From: Clostridiales bacterium
Lineage (GTDB): Bacteria > Bacillota > Clostridia > Christensenellales > CAG-138
DNA length: 64,000 nucleotides
Assembly: GCA_024691085.1 (NCBI GenBank)
Contig: JAILNX010000034.1
Coordinates: 38,126-102,125 of the forward strand
Direction of reading: 5' to 3'
The notes below the pieces were generated by a model that ran no database searches, was not told where the DNA came from, and worked only from the letters and a program-made list of their open reading frames with translations. This document shows, one piece after another, positions 8,032 through 17,825 of the stretch. Every line of letters starts with the position of its first letter. Position 1 is the first letter of the stretch. Position numbers and translations under genes: made by a program.

Positions 8032-9807
8032 ATGGAAAAACACGGAACCATAGTCAAGGTTGCCGGCCCGCTCATCACCGCGGACGGTATGAAAGACGTC
8101 CAGATGTTCGACGTCGTCCAGGTCTCCGATAAGAGGCTCATAGGCGAGGTCATCGAGCTGAGGGGCGACAGGGCGTCCGTTCAGGTCTATGAGGAGACCG
8201 GCGGCATCGGCCCCGGCGAGCCCGTTTATTTCACGGGGGCTCCGCTTTCCGTCGAGCTCGGCCCGGGACTCATCGAGTCCATTTACGACGGCATCCAGCG
8301 CCCGCTGACCGCTCTTTTCGAGCAGGCAGGCACGAGGATCACGAGGGGCATCTACGCTCCCGCCCTCGACAGGGAAAAGCTGTGGCGGTTCGAACCGACG
8401 GCAGCCGCCGGCAAGGAGCTTAAAGGCGGCGACGAGCTGGGCTTCGTGCAGGAATCCGGCGCCGTAAAGCATATCATAATGGTGCCTCCGAAGGTATCGG
8501 GCATACTTCGCTCCATCGTTCCCGCGGGCGAATACCGTGTCACCGACACGATCGCCGAGCTCGAGACGGATAAGGGCGTGATTCCCCTTACCATGATGCA
8601 GAAATGGCCCGTAAGGCGCGGCCGTCCCTATGCGGAAAAGCTGCCCCCGAACGAGCCGATGATAACCGGACAGAGGGTCATCGACACCTTCTTCCCGATC
8701 GCGAAGGGCGGCGTCGCGGCCGTTCCCGGCCCCTTCGGCAGCGGCAAGACCGTCGTCCAGCATCAGCTTGCGAAGTGGGCGGACGCCGATATCATCGTCT
8801 ACGTCGGCTGCGGCGAACGCGGCAACGAGATGACCGACGTTCTTAACGAGTTCCCCGAGCTCGTCGACCCGCGCACCGGACTTTCATTGATGAAGCGCAC
8901 GGTGCTCATCGCGAACACCTCCGATATGCCCGTCGCCGCGCGTGAGGCGAGCATCTATACGGGCATAACCATCGCGGAATACTTCCGCGACATGGGCTAT
9001 AAGGTTGCAATCATGGCGGATTCCACCTCCCGCTGGGCGGAGGCCCTGCGCGAGATGAGCGGCCGCCTCGAGGAAATGCCCGGCGAAGAGGGCTATCCCG
9101 CATATCTTTCGAGCCGTCTTGCCGAATTCTACGAAAGGGCCGGCCAGGTGGTCACTATCGGATCGGAGGGAAGGACGGGCGCGGTCTCCGCGATCGGCGC
9201 GGTATCCCCGCCGGGCGGCGACATCTCGGAGCCCGTTTCGCAGGCGACCCTCCGTATAGTCAAGGTCTTCTGGGGCTTGTCTGCGAAGCTCGCGTACGCG
9301 AGGCATTTCCCCGCGATCGACTGGCTGTCGAGCTACTCCCTGTATCTTGACCGCCTCACCCCGTGGTTTGATTCGAACGTCGCGGAGGATTGGGGCGCGC
9401 TCGTCACGAAGGCGATGGCGCTCCTGCAGGAGGAGGCGGAGCTTTCCGAGATCGTCAGCCTCGTCGGTATCGACGCCTTGAGCAAAAAAGACAGACTGAA
9501 GCTCGAGGTCGCGAGGTCGATCAGGGAGGACTATCTGCACCAGAACGCGTTCGACGCGAACGATACCTATACCTCCCCCACGAAGCAGCACTGCCTGTTA
9601 AGGCTCATACTTGAGTTCTTCGACAGGGGCTCCGCGGCTCTCGACGCGGGCGTTGACGAAAATATGCTCTTCTCGCTGCCCGTCAGGGAGAAGATCGGCA
9701 GATACAAGTACTGCGTCGAGGAAGGGCATAAGAGGCTTGCCGACGAGCTCTCGGGCGAGCTTGCGGCTCAGATAAGAAAGTTATCAGAGGGTATAAAAGA
9801 TGCGTAA
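8032..9807 (+). CDS. ntpA: V-type ATPase catalytic subunit A
   Basis: 591 aa, full length. The Walker A loop GPFGSGKT is at residues 233-240, the GER motif with the catalytic Glu262 follows, and the A-specific bulge domain (about 115-190) is intact. Subunit A hydrolyses or makes ATP at the A/B interfaces in the cytoplasmic V1 head. The ribosome binding site TTGGAGG is strong, fitting a need to restart translation after the AT-rich gap. It overlaps ntpB by 8 bp. Confidence 0.98.
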   Translation: MEKHGTIVKVAGPLITADGMKDVQMFDVVQVSDKRLIGEVIELRGDRASVQVYEETGGIGPGEPVYFTGAPLSVELGPGLIESIYDGIQRPLTALFEQAGTRITRGIYAPALDREKLWRFEPTAAAGKELKGGDELGFVQESGAVKHIIMVPPKVSGILRSIVPAGEYRVTDTIAELETDKGVIPLTMMQKWPVRRGRPYAEKLPPNEPMITGQRVIDTFFPIAKGGVAAVPGPFGSGKTVVQHQLAKWADADIIVYVGCGERGNEMTDVLNEFPELVDPRTGLSLMKRTVLIANTSDMPVAAREASIYTGITIAEYFRDMGYKVAIMADSTSRWAEALREMSGRLEEMPGEEGYPAYLSSRLAEFYERAGQVVTIGSEGRTGAVSAIGAVSPPGGDISEPVSQATLRIVKVFWGLSAKLAYARHFPAIDWLSSYSLYLDRLTPWFDSNVAEDWGALVTKAMALLQEEAELSEIVSLVGIDALSKKDRLKLEVARSIREDYLHQNAFDANDTYTSPTKQHCLLRLILEFFDRGSAALDAGVDENMLFSLPVREKIGRYKYCVEEGHKRLADELSGELAAQIRKLSEGIKDA

Positions 9808-11176
9808 GGAATACACAACGATACGCGAGGTCGTCGGTCCGCTCGTGCTTGTGGACGGCGTCGACGGCGTAAAATACGACGAGCTCGTGGAGCTGAAAAG
9901 AGCGGACGGAAGCGACTTAAGGCGTGGCAAGGTGCTCGAGGTCAACGGCTCGAAGGCGCTGGTACAGCTCTTCGAGGGCTCCCAAGGACTCAAGATCTCC
10001 GAGTCCAGAGCGAAGTTTTTGGGCCACAGCATCGAGCTCGCGGTCTCGCGCGATATGCTCGGCCGCGTATTCGACGGCATGGGCCGTCCCCGCGACAACG
10101 GCGATCCGATAATCCCCGAAAAGCTCCTCGACATCAACGGCTCGCCCATGAATCCCGCCGCGAGGGACTACCCCAACGAGTTCATTCAGACCGGCATCTC
10201 CGCGATCGACGGGCTTAACACCCTCGTCCGCGGACAGAAGCTGCCGGTGTTCTCCGGAAGCGGTCTGCCCCACGCGCAGTTCGCCGCGCAGATAGCGCGT
10301 CAGGCGCGCGTCCGCGGCACCGACGACGAGTTCGCCGTCGTTTTCGCCGCAGTCGGCATCACGTTTGAAGAGGCGGACTTCTTCATATCCGACTTCAAAA
10401 AGACCGGCGCCGTCGAAAGAACGGTCACGTTCGTCAACCTCGCGAACGACCCCGCGATCGAGCGTATCGCAACTCCCAGAATGGCGATCACCGCGGCAGA
10501 ATACTTAGCTTACGATCTCGGCATGCACGTTCTCGTCATAATCACCGACATCACCAACTACGCAGAGGCGCTGCGTGAGATCTCAGCCGCGCGCAAGGAG
10601 GTTCCCGGCAGGCGCGGATACCCCGGCTATCTCTATACCGACCTTGCCACCATGTATGAGCGCGCCGGCCGTATGAAGGGCTCGAAGGGATCCATCACCA
10701 TGATCCCGATCCTCTCCATGCCCGAGGATGACATCACGCACCCGATCCCCGATCTTACAGGCTACATCACCGAGGGACAGATCATTCTCTCGCGCGAGCT
10801 TTACAGGAAGGGCGTCACACCGCCCGTAAACGTACTGCCCTCGCTGTCCCGTCTTAAGGACAAGGGTATCGGGCGCGGCAAGACCCGTGAGGATCACGCC
10901 GACACAATGAACCAGCTCTTTGCCGCCTATTCGAGGGGCAAGGAGGCGAAGGAGCTTGCCGTCATTCTGGGCGACGCCGCTCTCTCCGAGGTCGACAAGC
11001 TCTACGCGAAGTTCTCCGATGAGTTCGAGTCGAAGTACGTATCGCAGGGCTATTACAACAACCGCTCCATTGAGGAGACGCTCGATATAGGCTGGGAGCT
11101 TTTACGGATCCTGCCGAGGTCGGAGCTTCGCCGCATAAGGGACGAATATCTCGATAAATACTACGAAAAAAACTGA
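9800..11176 (+). CDS. ntpB: V-type ATPase subunit B
   Basis: 458 aa, full length. The non-catalytic nucleotide-site partner of subunit A: '[18 protein letters not shown]' replaces a true P-loop, and '[28 protein letters not shown]' is the family signature near the interface. The C-terminus '[22 protein letters not shown]' is typical. It starts inside the last codons of ntpA. Confidence 0.98.
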   Translation: MRKEYTTIREVVGPLVLVDGVDGVKYDELVELKRADGSDLRRGKVLEVNGSKALVQLFEGSQGLKISESRAKFLGHSIELAVSRDMLGRVFDGMGRPRDNGDPIIPEKLLDINGSPMNPAARDYPNEFIQTGISAIDGLNTLVRGQKLPVFSGSGLPHAQFAAQIARQARVRGTDDEFAVVFAAVGITFEEADFFISDFKKTGAVERTVTFVNLANDPAIERIATPRMAITAAEYLAYDLGMHVLVIITDITNYAEALREISAARKEVPGRRGYPGYLYTDLATMYERAGRMKGSKGSITMIPILSMPEDDITHPIPDLTGYITEGQIILSRELYRKGVTPPVNVLPSLSRLKDKGIGRGKTREDHADTMNQLFAAYSRGKEAKELAVILGDAALSEVDKLYAKFSDEFESKYVSQGYYNNRSIEETLDIGWELLRILPRSELRRIRDEYLDKYYEKN

Positions 11177-11190
11177 TTCGGAGTTAAGCT

Positions 11191-11823
11191 ATGGCTGTCA
11201 GTTTCAAACCGACCCGCATGGAGATGAGCCGATTAAAAAAGCGGCTCTCGACCGCGACGCGGGGACATAAGCTGATGAAGGACAAGCGCGATGAAACGGT
11301 GCGCCGCTTCATCACTTTCGTGCGCCGCAACAAAGAGCTGAGGGAAAGGGTGGAGGCGCTCATGGCAGAGGCCATGCGTTCCTTCGTCGCCGCGAAGGCC
11401 GCCATGAACCGCGCCGCCGTCGACGAAGCGCTCCTCGTTCCCGCCGCCTCCGCGAAGGTCGGCATTTCGAGCGGCAAGGTGCTCTCGACGGAGGTGCCCG
11501 TATTCACCTATATCCCGTCCGCTTCCGCCGATCTTCCCTACGGCGTGTTCGGCACCGCCGCCGAGCTTGACGACGCGGTAAGGAAGTTCTCCGAGCTGAT
11601 GCCTCTTCTTATCGAGCTTGCAGAGGTCGAAAAAACCTGCAATCTTCTGGCCGACGAGATCGAAAAGACACGCCGCCGCGTAAACGCACTCGAATACGTC
11701 ATGATCCCGCAGCTTCAGACCGCGATACATACGATCTCCATGAAGCTCGACGAAAACGAGCGCGGCAACCTCACAAGGCTCATGAAGACCAAGGATATGC
11801 TCAAGCAGAAGGAAGAGCAGTAA
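11191..11823 (+). CDS. ntpD: V-type ATPase central-shaft subunit D
   Basis: 210 aa. The two long helices of the rotor shaft are visible: an N-terminal 'KPTRMEMSRLKKRLSTATRGHKLMKDKRDE' type helix and a C-terminal helix containing 'RRRVNALEYVMIPQL', with a variable middle. It turns inside the A3B3 head and contacts subunits F and C. The gene lies 14 bp after ntpB and is the last of the operon; no ntpH or ntpJ follows. Confidence 0.96.
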   Translation: MAVSFKPTRMEMSRLKKRLSTATRGHKLMKDKRDETVRRFITFVRRNKELRERVEALMAEAMRSFVAAKAAMNRAAVDEALLVPAASAKVGISSGKVLSTEVPVFTYIPSASADLPYGVFGTAAELDDAVRKFSELMPLLIELAEVEKTCNLLADEIEKTRRRVNALEYVMIPQLQTAIHTISMKLDENERGNLTRLMKTKDMLKQKEEQ

Positions 11824-11828
11824 GCTTA

Positions 11829-11925
11829 AGAATACTGAATGAGAAAAGCCCCGCAAATGCGGGGTTTTTCCATAATTATTATTTTTTATGTCTTAAGTAT
11901 TCATTATTAATTAATGAATTACGCC
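11829..11925. repeat. AT-rich repeat carrying a bidirectional terminator
   Basis: GAATACTGAATGAGAAAA, a GC hairpin, TTTTTCCATAATTATT, GTCTTAA and TATTAATTAAT occur in this order, and the same order recurs at 25457-25575 with different hairpin arms. Both copies sit between convergent genes. Confidence 0.7.
11849..11869. terminator. Terminator between ntpD and the convergent lipoprotein gene
   Basis: CCCCGC-AAAT-GCGGGG followed by five T on the plus strand and preceded by four A, so it can serve both strands. Confidence 0.88.
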
Positions 11926-13031
11926 CAGCCGGTCTTGTTGAGGTCGGGGCCGGTGGTGGATGTTTCGTCGTTCGAGACGTGCTCGCTGTCCGATACGAAC
12001 ATGAACCATCTGAACCAGTCGACGTCGCGGTAATTGGTAGCCGTGCCGTCTGACCAGGTAACGTCAACGTAATAGGTGCCGCCGAGGAGCGTGACCTCGT
12101 CCCAGAAATGCATGGTGCTGTCCGTATGACCGTTCGTCACGCGCCTGCAGGCGAGGTTCGCGACGCGGCAGAGGTACTCGAATCCGAGCGTGTAGCCCTG
12201 GCAGATGGAATGACCGTTCACGATCGCGCCGTAAGCGTTCATGGCATAAGGCGGGGTCTCCTCGTTTTCCATGTGGAGATACGAGGTATTGTCTGAGATA
12301 TAATAAGCGAGAGCGCGGTACTTGTCGATCGTGGAGAAGTCGTCGGGTATGCGGCTCACGACAAAACTCGCGACCGCTTCGAATGCCTCGGCCTGGGCCT
12401 TGACCTCTTCCATATCTTCCGCCTGCTCCAGATATCTTCCCTCCGGAAGGAAGAAAACGGTCTTATAGGAGGTGACCGTCTGCTGATCGGTCTCGTCTTC
12501 CGCGGCAGCCTTTTCGACCGCGAAATAGATCTCTATCTCGGGATGGTCGATGAACAGCGCTTCTGAAATACGGGCGATGACCTCCTCATCGGGATAGTCG
12601 AAAGTGACGGGCGAAAAGCTCTTCGCGCTCGCGAGCAGGTTCTCGTAGATGGCAAGCTCGTGCGGAGCAAGCTCTTTGTACTTATTCTGTCCGACAAAGG
12701 GCTGTGCGGGGCTCTCATATCTTATGGGAGAAGCGGAGATGTAGCTTAAGACCTCGTCGATCCTGCCCATCGCATTCATGAGGCAGGTCTTCGCGAAATC
12801 GCCGAGCTCCCTGTATTCTTCGGGGAGACCGGGATAGGGATCCCGGGTCGGTGCGACCGTGGGTTCGGGCGTCTCGTCGGGCTCCGTGGGCTCGGGCGTA
12901 ATATCCGCCTGCTGCGTCGGGGCAGCGGTATAGGTTATTGAAGCAAGATAATCGGTGATGTCAAAATACCTGCAGCCGACGGCCGGTATCACCAATGCGG
13001 CGATCAATAAAAGTGCAACGTATTTTTTCAT
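11919..13031 (-). CDS. Transglutaminase-like lipoprotein
   Basis: 370 aa. The lipoprotein signal ends VGC with Cys20. A Thr/Pro/Glu-rich linker (about 38-65, 'TPEPTEPDETPEPT') leads to a domain of the transglutaminase-like superfamily. The Cys-His-Asp triad can be seen as C277 in 'SICQGY', H308 in 'TMHFWDEV' and D323 in 'YYVDVTWSDG'. Such extracellular domains act as proteases or cross-linkers in bacteria; the substrate is unknown. AGGAGG lies just before the ATG. It is a close paralogue of the next upstream gene, with the triad at identical residue numbers. Confidence 0.85.
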   Translation of the reverse strand: MKKYVALLLIAALVIPAVGCRYFDITDYLASITYTAAPTQQADITPEPTEPDETPEPTVAPTRDPYPGLPEEYRELGDFAKTCLMNAMGRIDEVLSYISASPIRYESPAQPFVGQNKYKELAPHELAIYENLLASAKSFSPVTFDYPDEEVIARISEALFIDHPEIEIYFAVEKAAAEDETDQQTVTSYKTVFFLPEGRYLEQAEDMEEVKAQAEAFEAVASFVVSRIPDDFSTIDKYRALAYYISDNTSYLHMENEETPPYAMNAYGAIVNGHSICQGYTLGFEYLCRVANLACRRVTNGHTDSTMHFWDEVTLLGGTYYVDVTWSDGTATNYRDVDWFRWFMFVSDSEHVSNDETSTTGPDLNKTGWA

Positions 13032-13110
13032 TTTTCCTCCTGTCTTTCTGCAAACGGAGAATTCTCTTCTCCTTTATATAACGCCTTTTTTAAGGCGAAT
13101 GCGGTCATAA

Positions 13111-14220
13111 TTATTTCCAGCTTTCCTTTCTGAATTCGGGGCCGGTGGTTCGGGTGCCGTCATCTGAAACGTGATATGCGTCCGCAGTGAACAGGAACCA
13201 GTCGAACCAATCCCTGCTTAAGTAGCTCGAAGAACCGTCGGACCACGTCACGTCAACGTAGTAGGTGCCGCCCTTCAGCGTGACCTCGTTCCAGTAGTGC
13301 ATTTCTTCGCCCGTCTCTCCGTTGGTGAGCCTTCTGCAGGCAAGGCCGGCCGTGCGGCAGAGATACTCGAATCCGAAAGAGTAGCCCTGGCAGATGGAAT
13401 ACCCGTTCACGACCGCTCCGTACGCGTCCGTGGCATAGGGAGGCATCTCCTCGTTCCTCATAGTAAGATAGGTCGTGTTGGAGGAGACGTAACAGGCGAT
13501 CGCGCGGTATTTGTCGATTGCGGAAAAATCGTCGGGTATGCACCCGACAACGTATCCTGCGACGGCTTCGAAAGCCTCGACCTGGGCTTTTACCTCGTCT
13601 ATATCTTCCGCCTGCCTTAAGTATCTTCCGCCGGGGGCGAAGATAACGGTACGGTACGAGGCGTCTTCTATATTTTTAACGGTAAAGTAGATCTCCGTCT
13701 CGGGATGGTCGATATGGATCGCCTCGAGCACACGGTTCACTGCCTCGCCGTCCTCATACTCAAAAACTATCGCGGAGAAGTCCTTCGCGCTTTCACAGAG
13801 CTTTCCGTAAAGAGCGCGCTCGTCCTCCGTAAGCTCCGCAAATCTGTCCGCGGTTTCATAAGGAAGAGAGCTCCCCCCGACGCCTATGGGATAGGAGGAG
13901 ATGTGCCTTATTATAGAGCCCATCTTTTTCATGGCTTTCAAAACACAGCTCTTTGCAAAATCGCCGAGCTCCCTGTATTCTTCCGGCAGCGCCGCATAGG
14001 GATCCTCCGTTGGGGCAGGAGTGGGTTCTTCCGTTTTCGTGGGCTCCGTCGGAGAGGAAGAAGCTGCCGCTTCAGTTATTATGGGAGCGTCAGTCGGAAA
14101 ATCTGAGGCGTAGGGAGCGACAGGCGTCCTGTTCCCGCAGCCTGCTGCCGTAATAATCAGTACTAATATCAGAATTAGTGCGGCAATTCTTTTCATTTCA
14201 TTCGGCAAAAGGCGAATCAT
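13111..14220 (-). CDS. Transglutaminase-like lipoprotein (paralogue)
   Basis: 369 aa. Lipobox TAAGC with Cys28, a Ser/Thr/Pro-rich linker, then the transglutaminase-like domain with C277, H308 and D323. The start chosen (14220) has GGCGGAG four bases upstream and overlaps the end of galK by 23 bp; an internal ATG at 14196, one base after the galK stop, lacks a Shine-Dalgarno. Tight linkage to galK on the same strand suggests co-transcription. Sequence between the linker and the triad is strongly conserved with the gene at 11919-13031, while linkers differ. Confidence 0.85.
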   Translation of the reverse strand: MIRLLPNEMKRIAALILILVLIITAAGCGNRTPVAPYASDFPTDAPIITEAAASSSPTEPTKTEEPTPAPTEDPYAALPEEYRELGDFAKSCVLKAMKKMGSIIRHISSYPIGVGGSSLPYETADRFAELTEDERALYGKLCESAKDFSAIVFEYEDGEAVNRVLEAIHIDHPETEIYFTVKNIEDASYRTVIFAPGGRYLRQAEDIDEVKAQVEAFEAVAGYVVGCIPDDFSAIDKYRAIACYVSSNTTYLTMRNEEMPPYATDAYGAVVNGYSICQGYSFGFEYLCRTAGLACRRLTNGETGEEMHYWNEVTLKGGTYYVDVTWSDGSSSYLSRDWFDWFLFTADAYHVSDDGTRTTGPEFRKESWK

Positions 14221-15385
14221 AGGTCTCCGCCTTCATTATCTCGCAGTCGTAGCCTATTTTTTCCTTATAAACGCGGGCGATGTTTTCCTTCGCCTCGTCC
14301 GCAAACTCCTTTTTCACAAGAGCTATCGCGCAGCCGCCGAAGCCGGCTCCTGTCATTCGAGCGCCGAGAACGCCCTTCTGAGCCCTTGCGGCGTCGACTA
14401 TCGCGTCGAGCTCAGCGCCCGTGACCTCGTAATCATCCCTTAATGAATCGTGCGAGGCGTTAAGAAGCCTTCCGAAAAAATCTATATCGCCGTTCTTTAA
14501 AGCGGTCTCGGAATCGAGAGTCCTTCTATTCTCATAAACTGCGTGTTTCGCGCGTCTTCTGATAGGATCGGGAAGAAGCTCTTCGACCTTTTCAAACTCC
14601 TCCGGCGTTATCTCGCAGAGATTTTTCTTCTCTTTATCGAACTTTTTTCCGATAATTAAGAGCGCTTTTTCGCACTCGCTCCTTCTCTCGTTATACTTGG
14701 AATCGGCAAGTCTCCTCGTCTTTTTCGTGTTCATGATAAGGAGGGTGTGATCCTTGAGAACGAAGGGCGAATACTCGTATTCGAGCGTCGAGGTGTCAAG
14801 CAGTATCGCGTGATCCTTTTTTCCCATCGCGCAGACGAATTGATCCATAATGCCGCAGTTGACGCCGGCGCAGTCACGCTCCGCCTCGAGCGATACGATC
14901 GACGCGGTCACGCCATCAAGCTCCAATCCGAAGAGCTTTTTTAAAACGGCGCAGGTCAGCACCTCGAGCGAAGCGGAGGACGAAAGCCCCGAGCCCCTCG
15001 GAAGACTTCCGGTGACCGCCATCTCAAAGCCGCTCATCTTGTGTCCGCGCATAATTAACTTTTTGAATACTCCGAGAGGATACGCCGCCCAGCCGAAAGC
15101 GCGGAACGAATCCGGATCGTCATTTATCTCCTCTATTACGGAGACCTCTGTTTCGATATAGCTGCCGCTGAAATCAGCGGAGACGAGCATTATTCTGCCA
15201 TCGTCCCTCTTTGAAGCGGCGCCGTAAGTGCCGACGGAAAGCGAGCACGGAAGCACTCTGCCGCCGTTATAGTCGATGTGCTCGCCGATAAGATTTACTC
15301 TGCCGGGAGTGAAAAGATCTATTTCCTCTTCCCTTCTGAAATAGTCGCTGTAACAATCCCTTACTTTATCAAGATAATTATCCAT
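14198..15385 (-). CDS. galK: Galactokinase
   Basis: 395 aa, full length. It phosphorylates galactose to galactose-1-phosphate with ATP (Leloir pathway, cytoplasm). The GHMP-kinase signatures are present: PGRVNLIGEHIDYNGG at residues 27-42, the phosphate-binding RGSGLSSSASLEV at about 130-142, and the C-terminal 'GARMTGAGFGGCAIALV'. No galT or galE lies beside it. Its own promoter is described separately. Confidence 0.97.
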   Translation of the reverse strand: MDNYLDKVRDCYSDYFRREEEIDLFTPGRVNLIGEHIDYNGGRVLPCSLSVGTYGAASKRDDGRIMLVSADFSGSYIETEVSVIEEINDDPDSFRAFGWAAYPLGVFKKLIMRGHKMSGFEMAVTGSLPRGSGLSSSASLEVLTCAVLKKLFGLELDGVTASIVSLEAERDCAGVNCGIMDQFVCAMGKKDHAILLDTSTLEYEYSPFVLKDHTLLIMNTKKTRRLADSKYNERRSECEKALLIIGKKFDKEKKNLCEITPEEFEKVEELLPDPIRRRAKHAVYENRRTLDSETALKNGDIDFFGRLLNASHDSLRDDYEVTGAELDAIVDAARAQKGVLGARMTGAGFGGCAIALVKKEFADEAKENIARVYKEKIGYDCEIMKAETYDSPFAE

Positions 15386-15424
15386 AATAATCCCCTTCAG
15401 ATATATTCATAATGCCACGAATAC

Positions 15425-15454
15425 AGTATAACATAAAATGCCCGTCTTTTACAA
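15425..15454 (-). promoter_or_regulatory. galK promoter
   Basis: On the minus strand: TTGTAA (15454-15449), 18 bp spacer, TATACT (15430-15425), 40 bp before the galK ATG. Confidence 0.65.
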
Positions 15455-15460
15455 TACTTC

Positions 15461-15489
15461 TTGTAAGTTTTTCAGCCGCGTGATATAAT
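15461..15489 (+). promoter_or_regulatory. Promoter of the orphan exported protein
   Basis: TTGTAA (15461-15466), 17 bp, TATAAT (15484-15489). An ATG at 15488 lies within the -10 box and so cannot be the start of translation from this promoter, supporting the start at 15527. Confidence 0.75.
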
Positions 15490-15526
15490 GTATTTTCAAG
15501 AAAACAGGCTTAAAAGGAGAACGAAT

Positions 15527-16492
15527 ATGAAGTTTTTCAAAACGATTCTTTCAGTCGTTTTTCTTATCGCCATACTATTTGTTTTTTCGTTCGAGATAAA
15601 GGAGAGCGCGGATAATGAACCTTTTATACCCGCGCTTCCGGCTTCACTTTCAAAGCTTTTCAGGGACGCGGATCTTATCGCTGTCGCAACATGTCTTTCA
15701 AATACTCTGTCGGCGGACGATGATATTCCAACGGGTTTCCGCATTGACAGAACGGTCTACGGACGCGCTTCTTCCGGTGAGGTCATAAAGGTCGACGCCT
15801 CCGCCGACGCGGGCCGTAAATATCTTTTGTATCTTAAAAAGAAAGATCCGACCGACACGGTTTATTCCGTTCTTACTCATGATCCTATACCTTTTACCGA
15901 CAACGCGGCGACATACGAATACGTTTCTTTTCCCATTGAAAGCATATTGAAGGACATCGAGCGCCAGGAAAAAATACTTACTATCCCATCGAAATTCTAT
16001 TATTACGATGATTTTCACGCGCTTCTTACATCGTGCGACGAGGTGATACTCGGAAGAGTTATCTCGGTCAGCAAACCTACCTCGACGCTTTGCCGCTCGG
16101 AAGCGAAGGGCGAGACCACCCAGTCGAGCATGAATATGGTTTTCGTAAGGATAAAGGTGGAAAACTCCTTCTCCGGTTCCTTCGAATACGGCGATTTTAT
16201 AAAAATGGTGCTCGCGCCTTATAATTCCATTCCTATAATCAACGATACGGACCTTACGCCTATCACTTCTTCGTCGCCTTATTTCAACGTTCCTTCGGTC
16301 GGAAACACCTACGTCTTTTTCCTTATTAAAGGAGAGGATAAAAAAAGGGACGACTATTTTACAGTCAATCCCTATGAAGGCTACGTTCTGATATTGAAGA
16401 ACGAAATAATCCGTCCTTATTATAACTACGCCCTTAAAAACATCAGCGATCTCGATACCCTGTCAATGATGATGAAAAAGGATTCAGAATAA
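15527..16492 (+). CDS. Exported protein of unknown function
   Basis: 321 aa. AAAGGAGA lies seven bases before the ATG, and the N-terminus (MKFFKTILS, then about 16 hydrophobic residues) is a signal peptide or membrane anchor without a lipobox Cys. The mature part holds two similar halves: each has a segment about an 'RDADLIAVATCL' / 'TSCDEVILGRVISV' strand, then 'GFRIDRTVYGRASSGEVIKV' / 'RIKVENSFSGSFEYGDFIKM', then 'GRKYLLYLKKKD' / 'GNTYVFFLIKGED'. This looks like an internally duplicated beta domain. I do not recognise a family. The gene is convergent with dnaN with two bases between the stops. Confidence 0.75.
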   Translation: MKFFKTILSVVFLIAILFVFSFEIKESADNEPFIPALPASLSKLFRDADLIAVATCLSNTLSADDDIPTGFRIDRTVYGRASSGEVIKVDASADAGRKYLLYLKKKDPTDTVYSVLTHDPIPFTDNAATYEYVSFPIESILKDIERQEKILTIPSKFYYYDDFHALLTSCDEVILGRVISVSKPTSTLCRSEAKGETTQSSMNMVFVRIKVENSFSGSFEYGDFIKMVLAPYNSIPIINDTDLTPITSSSPYFNVPSVGNTYVFFLIKGEDKKRDDYFTVNPYEGYVLILKNEIIRPYYNYALKNISDLDTLSMMMKKDSE

Positions 16493-16494
16493 GA

Positions 16495-17607
16495 TCAGCT
16501 CTTAAGAAGCCTTACCGGAAGAACAAGATAATAGAACTTATCTCCCTGAACCGGCTCGATCACACAAGGAGTAACGCTCGTGTTGAAGCTCAGCGCGACG
16601 CTCTCTTCGTCTATGTTCTTCATGATATCGAGCATGAACTTCACGTTGAAAGCTATCTCGATGGGGCTGCCGACGAGGTTTACCTGAATGCTTTCGTTTA
16701 CGGATCCGATCTCGCTCCTCGCGCTTATCGAAAGCTCGCCGTCATCGAAATCCATCTTTACAAGATTGTTCTGATTGTCCTTCGCGATAAGGAAGGCGAT
16801 CTCGAGGCTCTCTAAGAAGTCCGCTCTGTTCACAAGCACGCGGGTGACGGATTTCTTTGAAAGAATATTGTTGTAATTGATGAATTCTCCCTTAAGAAGC
16901 CTTGCCTTTATCTTAGTGACGCCAAGGCTGATCGTAATATGAGTAGCTGAAAGCGTGACTTCCGTTTCATCGTCTGTGTCGGAGATGATATTTGAAATAT
17001 CCTGCATGGTCTTCGAGGGAACGACGGCGTTCCTCTGATTGCCGCGAAGAGAAACCTTCTCTGAGCGCTTAGCTATCCTGTAACCGTCAAGCGCAACGAG
17101 ATTGAGATAACCCTCCTCGGTGAACTCCATAAGCACGCCGCGGAGGATAGCCTTTCCTTCATCCTCGTTCGCGCAGCAGAATACGGTCTGCTTTATCATC
17201 GACCTTAAGGTTTTCTGTTTGATGGTAAATGAAGCGTCGCTCTTGACCTCATCCATTTTGGGATAGTCTTCAGTATCGAAATACTGAAGAGAGGACCTGC
17301 TCTTTCCGGATACAACGTTGATCGCGGAGTTTTCGCCTGTCTCGAATTCGACCTTCTTTCCCTTCATCCTTTTCATAAGATCGAAGGTGAGCCTTCCGGG
17401 AAGCACTGCGGCGCCTTCTTCCTCGATCAAAGCGGGAATGCTCGTTTCTATCTGAACGGAGGAATCGGAGCATTTCATATAGAGCTCGTTTCCGTAAACG
17501 CTCATATAAATGCCGCTTAATATCTTAAGCTCGTTATTCGGGGAGAGCGCCTTTGTCACGATGGACAAAGCTTCGTTCAACTCGCTTGTTTCAACGCTGA
17601 ATTTCAT
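16495..17607 (-). CDS. dnaN: DNA polymerase III beta sliding clamp
   Basis: 370 aa, full length. The ring-shaped clamp that tethers the replicase to DNA. Family marks: 'MKFSVETSELNEALSIVTKAL' start region, 'LPGRLTFDLMKRMKG', 'ALDGYRIAKRSEKV' and the C-terminal 'YYLVLPVRLLKS'. In most Bacillota dnaN follows dnaA; here the gene upstream on the same strand is an unrelated coiled-coil hydrolase, so this is a rearranged or isolated dnaN. AAAGGAG precedes the ATG. Confidence 0.97.
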   Translation of the reverse strand: MKFSVETSELNEALSIVTKALSPNNELKILSGIYMSVYGNELYMKCSDSSVQIETSIPALIEEEGAAVLPGRLTFDLMKRMKGKKVEFETGENSAINVVSGKSRSSLQYFDTEDYPKMDEVKSDASFTIKQKTLRSMIKQTVFCCANEDEGKAILRGVLMEFTEEGYLNLVALDGYRIAKRSEKVSLRGNQRNAVVPSKTMQDISNIISDTDDETEVTLSATHITISLGVTKIKARLLKGEFINYNNILSKKSVTRVLVNRADFLESLEIAFLIAKDNQNNLVKMDFDDGELSISARSEIGSVNESIQVNLVGSPIEIAFNVKFMLDIMKNIDEESVALSFNTSVTPCVIEPVQGDKFYYLVLPVRLLKS

Positions 17608-17678
17608 ATCTTTTGACTCCTTTTATGAATATCTTTGTTATTAATTACAGAAGCAGTATCAGCAGGCAATGAGGATTC

Positions 17679-17825
17679 TGTTGATAAGCCTTTTTTTATT
17701 AACTCTTCCATAAAAAATACGATATGGAAAAGATAGGAAATAAGAGTGGAAAAATCCCAGTTTTTAAAAGTTTTCCATATTTTTATAATTATACATATTA
17801 ACATTTGAGTTATTAATATGGAAAA
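17679..17825. promoter_or_regulatory. Cluster of DnaA-box-like 9-mers upstream of dnaN
   Basis: In an AT-rich 235 bp gap I see TTTTCCATA three times (17723-17731 and 17817-17825 reading on the minus strand, 17771-17779 on the plus strand), TTTTCCACT (17745-17753, minus), TCTTCCATA (17704-17712, plus) and TTATCAACA (17679-17687, minus). These are one or two bases from the DnaA box variants TTTTCCACA and TTATCCACA. The AT-only stretch at about 17778-17800 could be an unwinding element. Binding by DnaA is inference. Confidence 0.45.
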
